From Prevotella sp. (GTDB taxonomy: Bacteria > Bacteroidota > Bacteroidia > Bacteroidales > Bacteroidaceae): 64,000 nt of DNA. The notes beneath the pieces are model-generated. The model did not search any database and had not been told where the DNA came from. It was given only the letters and a program-made list of their open reading frames with translations. Below are positions 23,047 through 32,668 of this stretch, one piece after another. The translations under genes and the position numbers were made by a program. Numbering within the stretch: position 1 is the first letter of the stretch; each line of letters begins with the position of its first letter. The DNA lies in NCBI GenBank assembly GCA_017965725.1, contig JAGCPK010000078.1, positions 18,420-82,419 of the forward strand, read 5' to 3'.

Positions 23047-26000
23047 TTATTCTTCAGGTGTGATGATGAACTTCAGCGTACAATTGACATTGTGGTTGCT
23101 CTTCACACGGAAACGGAGGGTATATTCGCCAGCAGGACATTTACTGCTCACCCACACTGGCCATCCTTGCCTTGCATACGACGTTGGGAACTGGAAGTAG
23201 CCGTTAGGATCACTCTCGGGATCAAGTTCCAAGGCGTTGAAATCTATCCTCTCATCCTCGCTGTCCTTTGGTGCCCAGTCGAAACTGAAGGAGGGATAAG
23301 AGTTGGCATGATCTGTTATCTCTTCCTGACTCGTCTTGATCATCGTATATTTCCAGCCTTCGCCAGTATTGATCATAAGGGTGTATTTCACCTCAGGATT
23401 ACTAATCAGCCCGAGGCAGACATTTACACGATTATTGTCGTTCGACTTCAACGAGGTAAGCGTTTGTGTGGCTGCATCCCATGAGAAGAAGCCTTCGTCC
23501 TCACCATTCCTTGCCTTCGTGTAGTCGGTTGACTGACCAATGAGTTGCACGTCGTTCCAGTCCCATGTTGCACCTTCCTCGTAGTAACTTTCTACTTTTA
23601 CCTTCGTAGATTCGCCCACTTTCACCCAGTCTTTTTCAGCACCTGCCACGAAACTGGTGATGGAGGGCTGGTGCATCTTCATCGTGCCTCGACCATAGAC
23701 CTCATAGTCGTCGCCATCCTCCATCTGCTGCGTATCTTGATTATACGACCGGTTCTTGAACACCAGATAGAACAGGAGTTCATACTCACCGGTATAATCC
23801 TCTTCGCCCGGGGCTTTGCTGCGGGCTGCAGCGGAACTCTGTATCTTGCGCAGCATAATCTTACTCTCCGGTGAGATGTTGCCATCCGTCATATCAGTCA
23901 TCGACATGAAATCGGCAGATACCTGAGTGCCTTCATAGACGTCAAAGCCAAACTTGGCACCAGGAGAATTAACAAACTGCTCCCCCGTGAGCGTCAGCAC
24001 GACATCAGTCATCGACAACGGGATGAATCCCCATATCATGCCCAGCGTACCACCATTCTCATCGGCATCCTCCAAGGAGAAGGTGACGTTATCCTGATCC
24101 TTAGTCCACTCTGACCACTGCGGTTTGTATTCACGAACCTCTTCCGTGCCGGTTTTCTTGTTTTTGACGACATAGACATTCTCCTTTTGCTTTGAGGCCT
24201 TCTTCAGATTTTCATCGTCAATATCATCAACTTCACCAATCTTGATGGTGGCACTGCTGACTTTGCCCCACGGGTCGGGATCCTTGCCTGAAGTGGAACC
24301 AGTGACCTTACCCTCAGTGATATCTGCCTCGGGGGTGAAGGTGACGGCTACGGTACCATCTTGAGCCGTGACACCTGACGTTGGTGCAACAGTACCACCC
24401 GTGGCCTCAAACTGTACGGTCTGTCCACCGAATCCAGTCCATTCACCCGTCTTTGAGGTGTAGCGTTCCAACTTATAGATGATGGCTGCCTCAGCATCCT
24501 TCTCGATGTTCTGAGAAGCAGGAGATGGCATCAGACGGTGGTCAATGGCAATGGCGAGCCAGTCGTCGGCCTTGATGGCATCCTCATCTTTCTCGTCAAC
24601 AGCCGTTCCGTCCTCAGGTTCCTCACCCTCAGCTCCAAGCACTACCTCGGCCTTTACAGTACCACCCTTCAGATCGGTAAGGGTGAAGAAGGCGCTGACA
24701 TTGCCGTCCTTGTCGGTATAGCCGTACTCATCCTCGAGTTCACCACCCTCTGCCTCGAACTTCACGAGCACACCAGGGGCGTTGTAAGTAGTACCCGTCA
24801 GGTTGACCTTGTTGGTGACATGATATTTCACCTCGCGCTTGGCATTGATGACCATATCCTCCTCCTTCTCGTTGAGCAATTCAATCTCATCAGGCAGACA
24901 GACAAGCGGCAGGTCGAACACGTTGATGGGGTCGATCTCACCCAGATCCTTCTTGAAGAAGAACAGGTCAAGGCAGAGACCCAAGCCGAGGTCAATACCT
25001 GTGCTGACACCTGCATTCCAAGCCACGTACTTGTTTTCCACCAAACGACCGTCGGCCTCTGCCTTGATATAAGGCTGTGGGCTAATGGTAGGACAAAGCA
25101 CCTTGTAGATACCTATTTCTATCTTCGGATAGGCTGTGGCGCGAGCCTCAGCATGAGCCTTGATATCTACGTCGGGACCTACCATCTCGAGTTTCTTCTC
25201 GCACTCGGCAATCTTCGAGAGACCTTTTTCTGCATCCCACTCTACACCATAGGTCACAGTATTCGAAGCAGTGACGCCCGAAGTGATGCTAGCCTCGCCA
25301 GAGGCACCTAAGCTCACCTCAGCCATAAGGTCGGCACCAACAGTGATATAGACGGGCACTGTGCCAATAGTGAAAGTATATTTCGCCTTGAAGACATCCT
25401 CCTTCAGTGTCCACTCCTTCTTCCATTCCACAGAGCTGGAAACGAGATACTTCATCACCATCTCCATGTTGAAGCCGCCCTCGAGGGCTATCTTTAAGTT
25501 CTGAAGATCACCCATACGTACCTTCTCGAACTCTATGTCACCGAAGTCGAAGGAGAACAGACCCTTCAAGCCTATGTTGAAGTTCAGTTTGTCCCATGAG
25601 AGCGACTGCATGCCACTCTCCCATAGCACCTTTCCGTCGTCGTTGTACTCCCAATCGATAAATTCTTTCTCGAAGCCTACTGGAGCCTTGCCACGAGCCA
25701 GCGCTTTATCAGCATTATAAACCTCGACATACTCGTCGCCAGTGAACACCTCCACTTTGGTGGGCGTATAAACGGGAGTTGTGTCGGAGGTATATGACAT
25801 GCTGCGGCTTTGAACACCTGCCTCTGTCGCCAGTGTGAACTTCTGATTCTTGAACAGATTACCCATCAAGCCCTGACGGGTAGCGAGGGTGACGGTCTTA
25901 CTACCCTCCTCCTGCTTGATCTTATCAATCAGGCGGATGATATACGAGTCTTCCTGTGGCAACAACACCACGTCGTAGTCACCCATAACGGGAACATCGT

Positions 26001-26676
26001 CTGTAAAGGTCAGCACAGCCTGACCAGTCTCTTCATTGAAACTATCCAAAGAGGTCTTCGTCCAGTCTATGTCGATATAGCGCGAGTCGCGCTTGGCACC
26101 CTGTACAACGAATAGAGTATCACGCATCAGTTGGTCCTTGCTGACGAAGACTATGAAGGCTTCACGCCGCTCAGTGTAGGGATTCATGGAAGCCTCGAAC
26201 TGCAACGAGTCGGTACCTGCAACGACTTTTACAAACTTAAGCCACGATTCGCTCGGCGTATAATCATAGGCCACATTCGTCCTCATCTGGAAGTTGAATC
26301 TCTCTGTCTCACTACCTACATAGACGGTATCAGGATGAACAAAGAGGAAGTCTGGATCACCTTTGAAACTCTCCACCTCGTCGAAGGTGAAGGTAGTCAC
26401 TTCCTGCACAGGCTCCTCGGGAGTAACCTGTCCCTGACCAGGGTCACTACCCTGACCGGAACCACTGGTCGTTTCCTCCACGTTCTCATAGACAGTAAAG
26501 GCGGGCGGATCCTGCTGGAATGTCACACTATCGAGCTTGCTCACATCGAAAGTTGTACTTTTGCCGTTCTTGTCAACGACGACAAAGGTCTGGGCATTGG
26601 CCATCATGCTACAGACGGCAAAGAACAGCATTATGGCTGTGCGTGCCCAAAGGGATTGTATCTTGGTAGTAAACAT
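23047..26676 (-). CDS. Large secreted multidomain protein with BACON-like and Ig-like domains
   Basis: 1209 aa. Signal peptide (about 1-28, ending MANA). The mature N-terminus has a short VVVDKNGKSTTFDVSKLDSVTF motif split by its own hydrophobic pattern, common in Bacteroidales secreted proteins. A BACON-like domain follows (about 95-200). A large central region (about 300-620) has alternating beta strands, many charged residues and no family I recognise. Two bacterial Ig-like domains follow (about 640-700, VKFEAEGGELEDEYGYTDKD; about 760-850, VQFEATGGTVAPTSGVTAQD). No catalytic motif and no obvious sorting tail. Possibly an adhesin or structural surface protein (inference). Likely co-transcribed with the dockerin-like gene 11 bp upstream. 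Confidence 0.72.
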   Translation of the reverse strand: MFTTKIQSLWARTAIMLFFAVCSMMANAQTFVVVDKNGKSTTFDVSKLDSVTFQQDPPAFTVYENVEETTSGSGQGSDPGQGQVTPEEPVQEVTTFTFDEVESFKGDPDFLFVHPDTVYVGSETERFNFQMRTNVAYDYTPSESWLKFVKVVAGTDSLQFEASMNPYTERREAFIVFVSKDQLMRDTLFVVQGAKRDSRYIDIDWTKTSLDSFNEETGQAVLTFTDDVPVMGDYDVVLLPQEDSYIIRLIDKIKQEEGSKTVTLATRQGLMGNLFKNQKFTLATEAGVQSRSMSYTSDTTPVYTPTKVEVFTGDEYVEVYNADKALARGKAPVGFEKEFIDWEYNDDGKVLWESGMQSLSWDKLNFNIGLKGLFSFDFGDIEFEKVRMGDLQNLKIALEGGFNMEMVMKYLVSSSVEWKKEWTLKEDVFKAKYTFTIGTVPVYITVGADLMAEVSLGASGEASITSGVTASNTVTYGVEWDAEKGLSKIAECEKKLEMVGPDVDIKAHAEARATAYPKIEIGIYKVLCPTISPQPYIKAEADGRLVENKYVAWNAGVSTGIDLGLGLCLDLFFFKKDLGEIDPINVFDLPLVCLPDEIELLNEKEEDMVINAKREVKYHVTNKVNLTGTTYNAPGVLVKFEAEGGELEDEYGYTDKDGNVSAFFTLTDLKGGTVKAEVVLGAEGEEPEDGTAVDEKDEDAIKADDWLAIAIDHRLMPSPASQNIEKDAEAAIIYKLERYTSKTGEWTGFGGQTVQFEATGGTVAPTSGVTAQDGTVAVTFTPEADITEGKVTGSTSGKDPDPWGKVSSATIKIGEVDDIDDENLKKASKQKENVYVVKNKKTGTEEVREYKPQWSEWTKDQDNVTFSLEDADENGGTLGMIWGFIPLSMTDVVLTLTGEQFVNSPGAKFGFDVYEGTQVSADFMSMTDMTDGNISPESKIMLRKIQSSAAARSKAPGEEDYTGEYELLFYLVFKNRSYNQDTQQMEDGDDYEVYGRGTMKMHQPSITSFVAGAEKDWVKVGESTKVKVESYYEEGATWDWNDVQLIGQSTDYTKARNGEDEGFFSWDAATQTLTSLKSNDNNRVNVCLGLISNPEVKYTLMINTGEGWKYTMIKTSQEEITDHANSYPSFSFDWAPKDSEDERIDFNALELDPESDPNGYFQFPTSYARQGWPVWVSSKCPAGEYTLRFRVKSNHNVNCTLKFIITPEE

Positions 26677-26687
26677 AACTATTCTGT

Positions 26688-27113
26688 TTATTTGTTCATA
26701 ATTAAATTCACTATCACCACAATATCAGCAGCATTGACGATACCGTCGCCGTTAGCATCACCATAGGCAGGCACATATTGATCCGAAGGACTTCCCTTGA
26801 TCTTATTCACTACTTCCACGATATCGTCTGCAGTCAACTTTCCGTCGCCATTGGCATCACCCAAAAGGGGTATAACCTCAGGGGCACTTACAAAGGTAAA
26901 CTTCTTCAGATTCGCCAGAGGCCATGATAATTCCTCTTGGGCTTTCTTGAGTGTAATCATGCCATCGGCATACACGAATTGGGGCATCTCCTCGAAGGAG
27001 ACTTCCTGCGTGCTTCCATCGTTGAGCCAGACAATAATCTTTGAGTCTTCGGCCCATGCGTTTACCCCTATCAGGGCAAACAGCAGGATTAGGATTGTTT
27101 TCTTTACTCGCAT
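26688..27113 (-). CDS. Secreted dockerin-like EF-hand protein
   Basis: 141 aa. Signal peptide (1-21, VNAWA). A middle region (about 25-80) of the short FVYADGMITLKK type. The C-terminal half has two type I dockerin/F-hand Ca2+ loops, each starting GDANGDG: GDANGDGKLTADDIVEVVNK and GDANGDGIVNAADIVVIVN. Asp/Asn at positions 1, 3, 5 and Asp at 12 are conserved in both, so the pair should bind two Ca2+. Dockerins dock to cohesins; no cohesin is recognisable in the window. It is unusual because it carries no enzyme domain. It directly precedes the 1209-aa protein gene. Confidence 0.82.
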   Translation of the reverse strand: MRVKKTILILLFALIGVNAWAEDSKIIVWLNDGSTQEVSFEEMPQFVYADGMITLKKAQEELSWPLANLKKFTFVSAPEVIPLLGDANGDGKLTADDIVEVVNKIKGSPSDQYVPAYGDANGDGIVNAADIVVIVNLIMNK

Positions 27114-27170
27114 AATTATTAAGTTTTAGTTATTAAAAATAGATTCTTATCGTGACGTTTTGAAATGCCG

Positions 27171-27506
27171 CTATCCTGCCATAGACTTTTTGTCCTGTGC
27201 AGGAACTTCCTGAGTGAAGAGGCGGCGCAGGCCGTCCTCGTAGGCACGGAGGGTTTCGCGCCCCTTGTTGGTGATGCAACAGACGGTGTGGGAGAAGCGT
27301 CCCAAACCCGTTTTTGTGACTTCGAGGTAGCCGGCCTCCTTGAGGGTGGTGATCTGTACACTCAGGTTACCTCGTGTGGAATCAGTGATCTGACAGAGAT
27401 ACATAAAGTCGGCGCTCTCTAGACTGTCGAGGGCCACCATAATCTTCAACCGCAGTTCGTTGTGCAACAGCGGGTTGATAACCGGAAATTTAAATACATT
27501 CTCCAT
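27171..27506 (-). CDS. Winged-helix transcriptional regulator
   Basis: 111 aa from the ATG at 27506 (MENVFKF); a start at 27533 would lie deeper in the upstream gene. A single winged-helix DNA-binding domain: LLHNELRLKIMVALDSL, then the recognition region SRGNLSVQI-like helix (STRGNLSVQITTLKEAGYLE) and a wing with GRFSHTVCCITNKGR. It belongs to the small MarR/ArsR-like regulators that in Bacteroidales are paired with a membrane protein. The start overlaps the 3' end of the membrane gene by 17 bp. It may autoregulate via the inverted repeat upstream of that gene. Confidence 0.85.
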   Translation of the reverse strand: MENVFKFPVINPLLHNELRLKIMVALDSLESADFMYLCQITDSTRGNLSVQITTLKEAGYLEVTKTGLGRFSHTVCCITNKGRETLRAYEDGLRRLFTQEVPAQDKKSMAG

Positions 27507-28122
27507 TTCTATTATTTCTTTGTTTTTTGACATAATTACGGAACAGATGTCCGGGGATAATCAAGGCAATGACCGCAATGGCAGCAGCAATAATCAACTG
27601 CCAAGGCCACAAGTCGCCCTGGAAAAAGAGAGCAACAGGAGAGAGTGCAGAGGCAATGATACCACACACCGTCTTGGGTCGGAAATGCAGGATGATGCCC
27701 GTCATGAAACAACCCAAACCAATGAGCAATCCTTGATACATGCAATAACACTTGTCGAACACGCCTGCAAAGCCCATGGTGGTGCCACCAAGACAAGAGG
27801 CAAAGCCGATAAAGACCCACATCATCAGAACAACATTCTGTTCGAGCGTACGTCGGTGGGTGCGCTCGTAATCCTCATTCAGGAAATAAGTCATCAACGG
27901 TCCGCCTATCAACGGGATACCCACCCAGAGCCAGGCGCACCAGTCTTCGTTCCAAAACATCAGGGCTGTAAACTCCAACAGCAACACAATCGCCGTGGGA
28001 TAACCCCAAGCAAGAAATAAATTCTCACCCGTGAGTTCCTTACGGCTCATTACCTCGCTTCGTGTCCGTTTGATAATGTCGAGTTCTTCGCTTTGCAAAG
28101 ATGATTGTTCTGCAGTAATCAT
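27490..28122 (-). CDS. Conserved membrane protein paired with the winged-helix regulator
   Basis: 210 aa with about six membrane helices (starting AWGYPTAIVLLLEFTALMF, then LWVGIPLIGGPLMTYF, VVLMMWVFIGFASCL, LLIGLGCFMTGIILHF, TVCGIIASALSPVALFF and a final WQLIIAAAIAVIALIIPG). The N-terminal 30 residues are charged and cytosolic. Short basic tail after the last helix. No transport or enzyme motif is seen. Gene pairing with a small winged-helix regulator suggests that the regulator controls it. Confidence 0.8.
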   Translation of the reverse strand: MITAEQSSLQSEELDIIKRTRSEVMSRKELTGENLFLAWGYPTAIVLLLEFTALMFWNEDWCAWLWVGIPLIGGPLMTYFLNEDYERTHRRTLEQNVVLMMWVFIGFASCLGGTTMGFAGVFDKCYCMYQGLLIGLGCFMTGIILHFRPKTVCGIIASALSPVALFFQGDLWPWQLIIAAAIAVIALIIPGHLFRNYVKKQRNNRNGECI

Positions 28123-28126
28123 TAAT

Positions 28127-28184
28127 AGGTTTAGTTATTAAACATTATACCGCAAAAATAGTGTTTATTTTCTAAACCTGCAAA
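28127..28184 (-). promoter_or_regulatory. Promoter flanked by an inverted repeat (candidate operator)
   Basis: TTTG (28184-28181), a 20-bp spacer and TATTTTTG (28160-28153) on the minus strand. AGGTTTAG (28127-28134) and its complement CTAAACCT (28172-28179) flank the -7 box, 37 bp apart. It could be bound by the winged-helix regulator. Confidence 0.55.
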
Positions 28185-28218
28185 TGATGAAGCAAATAAT
28201 TAAGAATTATTAACCCAA

Positions 28219-30069
28219 TCATCTGACGATAATCTTCTTTGTATTTTCACCTTGGCGGACGAGGTAGATGCCTGGGCGGAGGTTGTCGAGCGAGGTGCCG
28301 CAAGGCTGACCAGAGAGGGTGAAGACCTGATAGGCCCGGGCGAGATCGACAGTAACCGTCGCGATGGCAGCCTGATAGTCGTAGCCCAGGCGCTTGTCCA
28401 TCCAGACGAGACGTTCCTTCATAAAGCGTCTGACGTTCTCTACTTCTGCCTGGTAACTGCCCCAGAGTTTCGGGTTCTGGTGGACGTATTGGTTCATCAT
28501 GGGCCAGCGTAGGAAGTTCAGGCGCTGCGACTGGTCGAGATCTGTTTCCATGTTGTCAATCCATGCCACGAGGCTCTCCTCGGTCATCCCGCCCCGACGG
28601 GCCTCGTCCCAGATGGCGAGCATCTGTGCCTTGGCATCGGCATTATTGATGACGATATTATCGACAAACGACCTCATGTTACCCGTGGTACTGCCACCAC
28701 TACGATAGATATAGTCGGACTTGTTGTTGACAGGATAGGTACGGTTGTCATTGTTGAAGGCTAAATCAAAGTCCCAGACGGGGCCCGTATAGATCATGTC
28801 GTCGTCGCGCTCCTTATACATGAAGACACTCCAATAGGTGTCAGTGTTGCCCGACAATTCACCCACAAGGAAATGGCGCAGGAAGGTGTTCTTGTCGAGA
28901 TAGGTCTCCCACTGGCTCTCCATCTTGTTGAAGTGCGCACGGATGTAATTCTTCTGCTGGGTGGTGATGGAGTCTTCCTCGGGCGACTTGATGGTGACGG
29001 GGGTCCGGTTATTGGAGCGAAACCACGACTTCTCTTGATCGGCGTAGGCGTCGATCTCAAAGAAATAGCCTCCCGTCAGGGCGGTACCTTCATTGTCGGA
29101 AGAGGTCATCTCCGTGATGTTCACACGATTCTTCTGTACCTGCACCTGATCGCAGAGTTGATAGCAACCCTTGTACTCACCATTGAGTAACACATCGACG
29201 GCTGTGCCATAGGGCGTATAGGGCATCCCTAGGCGACGGCTCAGTTCGAAAGCCAACAGGTTGCGCATGAGTGTCTTGTCGCCGTAGTTGTTGATGAGCG
29301 TCCACTTCTTCGCCTTACCAGGCGCATCGAGCACCTGCTGTTTCTTGTCGAACTTGATACGATAGGGTTTCTTGGGGAACCCACGCGAAGCATTGCCCCG
29401 CTCGCGGGTCGTGCCTGGCTCAGACAATAGTTTGGTGCCACCGTCGGAGATAATCGTCAACTGCGACACAATCTGATGTACTTTGTCGTAGGGGATTTCT
29501 CCATTGAGGGTATGGATGCTGACGGTGGGGAGGTTGGTGACCTGGTAGAGACGGGTGTCGTCGCCCTCGCCAGGATAGCCATAGAACTCGAGTTCTGCGA
29601 TGTTACAACGGGCATCGCCAGGGCCTACATAACGGACATAGCGGAAACCTCGCGAACAAATGACATCAGCATAAGATATCGTACCAATCTTGCCCCGCTC
29701 ATCAATCAAATATAGGGGCAGCGCATCCATGAAGTCAGGGCTGTTAGCACCTTCAAAGACACCCAACACTACCCTGCCCTCACCCTGGCTGTCGTTGCGG
29801 GGCGACCATCCCACACGGGTGATGACATGGGGACTACCCAGGTCGAGGCCTGCCCATGTATAACTACGTTCCCATGACGCAAAGAATGTATCCAGATTAC
29901 CGTCGAAGGCATTCGCACAGGTGTTGACGGTGGTCGTTGACTTAGAGGTATTGGCATAATCCACACACGCCTTCGTGCCTATCACCGTACCCGTCAACTT
30001 TTCTTCGGCATAGGCATCCATCACCCCAAGAGTCAACAGACAGATTATTCCCGTCTTAAACAACCTCAT
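28219..30069 (-). CDS. CotH-family protein with discoidin-like domain and T9SS tail
   Basis: 616 aa from the ATG at 30069, which shares its A with the stop of the TPR gene (TGATG). Signal peptide (about 1-21). An F5/8 type C-like domain follows (about 30-165, ANAFDGNLDTFFAS, YVRYVGPGDARCNIAELEFYG being the pattern, split in the sequence). The CotH kinase-like domain is at about 200-530, with RERGNASRGFPKKPYRIKFD, GDKTLMRNLLAFEL and GPVWDFDLAFNND. The C-terminal 75 residues end LRPGIYLVRQGENTKKIIVR, a type IX secretion sorting tail of type A. CotH domains are atypical protein kinases. Probably secreted and surface-attached. Confidence 0.85.
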   Translation of the reverse strand: MRLFKTGIICLLTLGVMDAYAEEKLTGTVIGTKACVDYANTSKSTTTVNTCANAFDGNLDTFFASWERSYTWAGLDLGSPHVITRVGWSPRNDSQGEGRVVLGVFEGANSPDFMDALPLYLIDERGKIGTISYADVICSRGFRYVRYVGPGDARCNIAELEFYGYPGEGDDTRLYQVTNLPTVSIHTLNGEIPYDKVHQIVSQLTIISDGGTKLLSEPGTTRERGNASRGFPKKPYRIKFDKKQQVLDAPGKAKKWTLINNYGDKTLMRNLLAFELSRRLGMPYTPYGTAVDVLLNGEYKGCYQLCDQVQVQKNRVNITEMTSSDNEGTALTGGYFFEIDAYADQEKSWFRSNNRTPVTIKSPEEDSITTQQKNYIRAHFNKMESQWETYLDKNTFLRHFLVGELSGNTDTYWSVFMYKERDDDMIYTGPVWDFDLAFNNDNRTYPVNNKSDYIYRSGGSTTGNMRSFVDNIVINNADAKAQMLAIWDEARRGGMTEESLVAWIDNMETDLDQSQRLNFLRWPMMNQYVHQNPKLWGSYQAEVENVRRFMKERLVWMDKRLGYDYQAAIATVTVDLARAYQVFTLSGQPCGTSLDNLRPGIYLVRQGENTKKIIVR

Positions 30070-32072
30070 CACTTCTCGCGGTATTTCTTGATGACACTAT
30101 AGACAGCATAGAGACCTAACTCTCCCGCCTTGCTCAAGTCGGAGACACCCTCTGCCGTCCTGTCGGTATAGAGATAGACAAGTCCACGGTTGTAATAGAC
30201 CTCAGGGATGTTCGCATCGAGTTCCGCAGCACGATTGAAATCGTCGAGGGCACGGTTGTAATCCTTACGGAGCGCATAGAGACAGCCCCTATTATAATAT
30301 AGGTATGGATTGCGGGGTGACAATTTAATGGCTTCACAAAGGTCACCCAGCACATTTGCAGACTTCAATTCGATATTCGTACCCTGCGAGGCATTGAACT
30401 CATTGATCTTCGCCTGACAGACGGCTCGCTGCCAATAGGCCAGCACCGACGTAGAATCAATCTGCAAGAGCGTCGAGAGGTCGTCGATGGCGGAGTCGAA
30501 GTTCTGAATACCACTATAGGCAACGGCACGAAGTAACAGCAATGGTCTGACTTGCTGATTTGCCTTTGACTCCCCAATGGCAACACTGACGGAATCGATA
30601 TAGGCAAACTGTCGTTTCATCTGCTGTTCATCTACATTCGGCTGTTCACAACCAATATGCACGGGATACGAGTGAGACTGCTGGTTGAACATATCCACCT
30701 CCCTGTCGAAGGCTATATAGGAATGTACCTCGTTATGCACCACAAAGAATGAGAGACCGAACATCGGCTGCCACGACATCTCTACCTTACGATCCTGCAC
30801 CCTGCCCCGGTAGTCGCTCTTATATTCATGCTCCACCTCCTGTTCATCGGCCATGACGAGTTGATTGTATTTGTCGGGGTCGGTATCGCTCTTACGACGC
30901 ATCTGACGCTTCGACAGACGGGGTTGTTTGCCATAGCGCTTGTCGATCTGTGCTTTCAGGATACGGAACTCATCGGCCTCTGCCAGTTTGTTGTTGCCAA
31001 GCCGACGATAACAGGAGGCACGGTGCTCCAATCCAAACCAGAAGTTCGGAAACTCTTCGATGACCTTCGTATAATCCTGGATGGCAGCGCGGAGATCACC
31101 CGTCTGCTCCAACAACAAGGCACGGTTGAATCGAGCCATCAGGTCGTTGGGCTCCAGACGCAACACGAAGTCAAAGTCCTCAATACCCCGGTTGTCATCA
31201 CCCACCTGCGCACGCAGCAGTCCTCGGTTATAGTGGCCTATGAAATTGTTGGGATCCAGATCCAGCGCGGTATCATAGTCGGCCATCGCTCCACGGAGCC
31301 CGTTTTGGTTGTAACGGGCCATTGCACGATTGATGTAATAAGCAGCATTCTTCGGTTGCAGGTGGATGGCTTTAGTGAGGAAGCCCTCAGCCTCTTTCCA
31401 TTTCTGACGGGCCAGGCTGATGATGGCGCGTTCAGCCCAGATACCAGCATCATAGGGATCCAAGTCAAGACTCTTGTCAAGCGACTTAATGGCCTGTGTG
31501 GTATCTTTCTGTAGCAGGTATATCTCCGCCTGCATCGAATAGGCACGGGCATAGTTCGACCAGTGGGTCAACATCGTGTCGATCTCCGCCAACCCGCGCT
31601 CGTAATCTTTCTCATTGATACGACAGAGAATACGGTTATGCCACAGGCTCTGGTTGTCGGGATTAAATCGGAGGGCATGGGTATAGTCGTCAATGGCTTC
31701 CGTAAATTTCTTCTGGTTGATGCGACAGAGGCCCCGCAGTTCATAGATGGTCATTACATACGGGTTTCGCTCAATGGCCTGGGAGCAATCGCTCTCCGCC
31801 CCACGGAAGTCATCGAGGTAGAACTTGGCAACGCCCCGGAAGAACCAAGGCTCATAGAGATAGGGCTTGGCACTGATGGCCTGATTAAAATACTGGATGG
31901 AGAGCACGTAGTCCTCGTAATAGAGGGCAGAGCGCCCAATCATGATCAGACGATCGGTGTTGTACTGAGCGAATGTAGGACTATAAAAAAGAGAAAATGA
32001 GAAAATAAGAAAAAGCCGCGACATGGTTGTGCGCAGCCAATATCTCATTTTCCCACTCTTCCAATTTCTCAT
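30069..32072 (-). CDS. TPR-repeat secreted/periplasmic protein
   Basis: 667 aa. The ATG at 32072 overlaps the def stop (ATGA). The signal peptide probably begins at the internal Met17 ([20 protein letters not shown]). About ten TPR units fill residues 40-370 and three or four more fill 500-650, recognisable by repeats of the type [19 protein letters not shown] and [21 protein letters not shown] basic, non-TPR segment (about 375-490) separates them. TPR proteins are scaffolds; the partner is unknown. Overlaps of 3-4 bp with def and the CotH gene imply translational coupling. The N-terminal 38 codons are built from repeated DNA words. Confidence 0.88.
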   Translation of the reverse strand: MRNWKSGKMRYWLRTTMSRLFLIFSFSLFYSPTFAQYNTDRLIMIGRSALYYEDYVLSIQYFNQAISAKPYLYEPWFFRGVAKFYLDDFRGAESDCSQAIERNPYVMTIYELRGLCRINQKKFTEAIDDYTHALRFNPDNQSLWHNRILCRINEKDYERGLAEIDTMLTHWSNYARAYSMQAEIYLLQKDTTQAIKSLDKSLDLDPYDAGIWAERAIISLARQKWKEAEGFLTKAIHLQPKNAAYYINRAMARYNQNGLRGAMADYDTALDLDPNNFIGHYNRGLLRAQVGDDNRGIEDFDFVLRLEPNDLMARFNRALLLEQTGDLRAAIQDYTKVIEEFPNFWFGLEHRASCYRRLGNNKLAEADEFRILKAQIDKRYGKQPRLSKRQMRRKSDTDPDKYNQLVMADEQEVEHEYKSDYRGRVQDRKVEMSWQPMFGLSFFVVHNEVHSYIAFDREVDMFNQQSHSYPVHIGCEQPNVDEQQMKRQFAYIDSVSVAIGESKANQQVRPLLLLRAVAYSGIQNFDSAIDDLSTLLQIDSTSVLAYWQRAVCQAKINEFNASQGTNIELKSANVLGDLCEAIKLSPRNPYLYYNRGCLYALRKDYNRALDDFNRAAELDANIPEVYYNRGLVYLYTDRTAEGVSDLSKAGELGLYAVYSVIKKYREK
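31990..32013. repeat. 8-bp tandem repeat inside the TPR protein signal-peptide region
   Basis: Plus-strand units AGAGAAAA, TGAGAAAA and TAAGAAAA follow head to tail. On the coding strand they encode the hydrophobic core after the internal Met17. Confidence 0.75.
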
Positions 32073-32629
32073 CTCCTGACTGGCTTAGTCTTGTATCCAC
32101 AGCGGTAACGGCCTTGCGTCAAGGCACGCAATTTACTTTGGATGAGTTGCTTGCGGAGAGGAGAGATGCGATCCACAAACATCTTACCGTCGAGATGGTC
32201 GAACTCATGTTGCATCACACGGGCGAGATAACCCTCTATCCACTCATCGTGATGCTGAAACTGTTCGTCATCCCACTCCACATGGATACGTGTGGGACGA
32301 GTCACCCTCTCGTGGATGGCAGGCAATGAGAGACAGCCCTCCTCAGAAGTATTCTTGTCCGACTCGTCGTATTCAGTGATATGAGGATTGATAAACACCT
32401 GACGGAAATCCTTATACTCTGGCAGATCGTCAGAGAGCACATCCAAGTCGATGACTGACAGTCGGATGGCTTTGCCAATCTGCGGAGCAGCAAGGCCAAT
32501 GCCTTGTGACTCTGCCAATGTCTCCCACATGTCGGTAATCAACTGCTTTAAGTCAGGATAGTCGGGAGTGATATCTTCAGCCACCTTGCGAAGCACTGGC
32601 TGACCATAAATATAAATAGGTAAAATCAT
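32069..32629 (-). CDS. def: Peptide deformylase
   Basis: 186 aa. Removes the formyl group from nascent N-terminal Met. All three PDF motifs are intact: [10 protein letters not shown] (motif I), EEGCLSLP (motif II, metal Cys) and QHEFDHLDG (motif III, HExxH metal ligands and catalytic Glu). Its ATG is the last triplet of a six-heptamer repeat that starts at the ruvX stop. Its stop overlaps the TPR gene start by 4 bp. Confidence 0.97.
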   Translation of the reverse strand: MILPIYIYGQPVLRKVAEDITPDYPDLKQLITDMWETLAESQGIGLAAPQIGKAIRLSVIDLDVLSDDLPEYKDFRQVFINPHITEYDESDKNTSEEGCLSLPAIHERVTRPTRIHVEWDDEQFQHHDEWIEGYLARVMQHEFDHLDGKMFVDRISPLRKQLIQSKLRALTQGRYRCGYKTKPVRR

Positions 32630-32668
32630 TTACGATTTGAGAATTGACAATTTACAATTTATTATTTG
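32627..32668. repeat. Six exact 7-bp units joining ruvX stop to def start
   Basis: Plus-strand heptamers CATTTAC, GATTTGA, GAATTGA, CAATTTA (twice) and TTATTTG, 42 bp in all. The first holds the def start codon complement (32627-32629) and the last holds the ruvX stop (32662-32664). There is no other spacer sequence. Confidence 0.9.
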
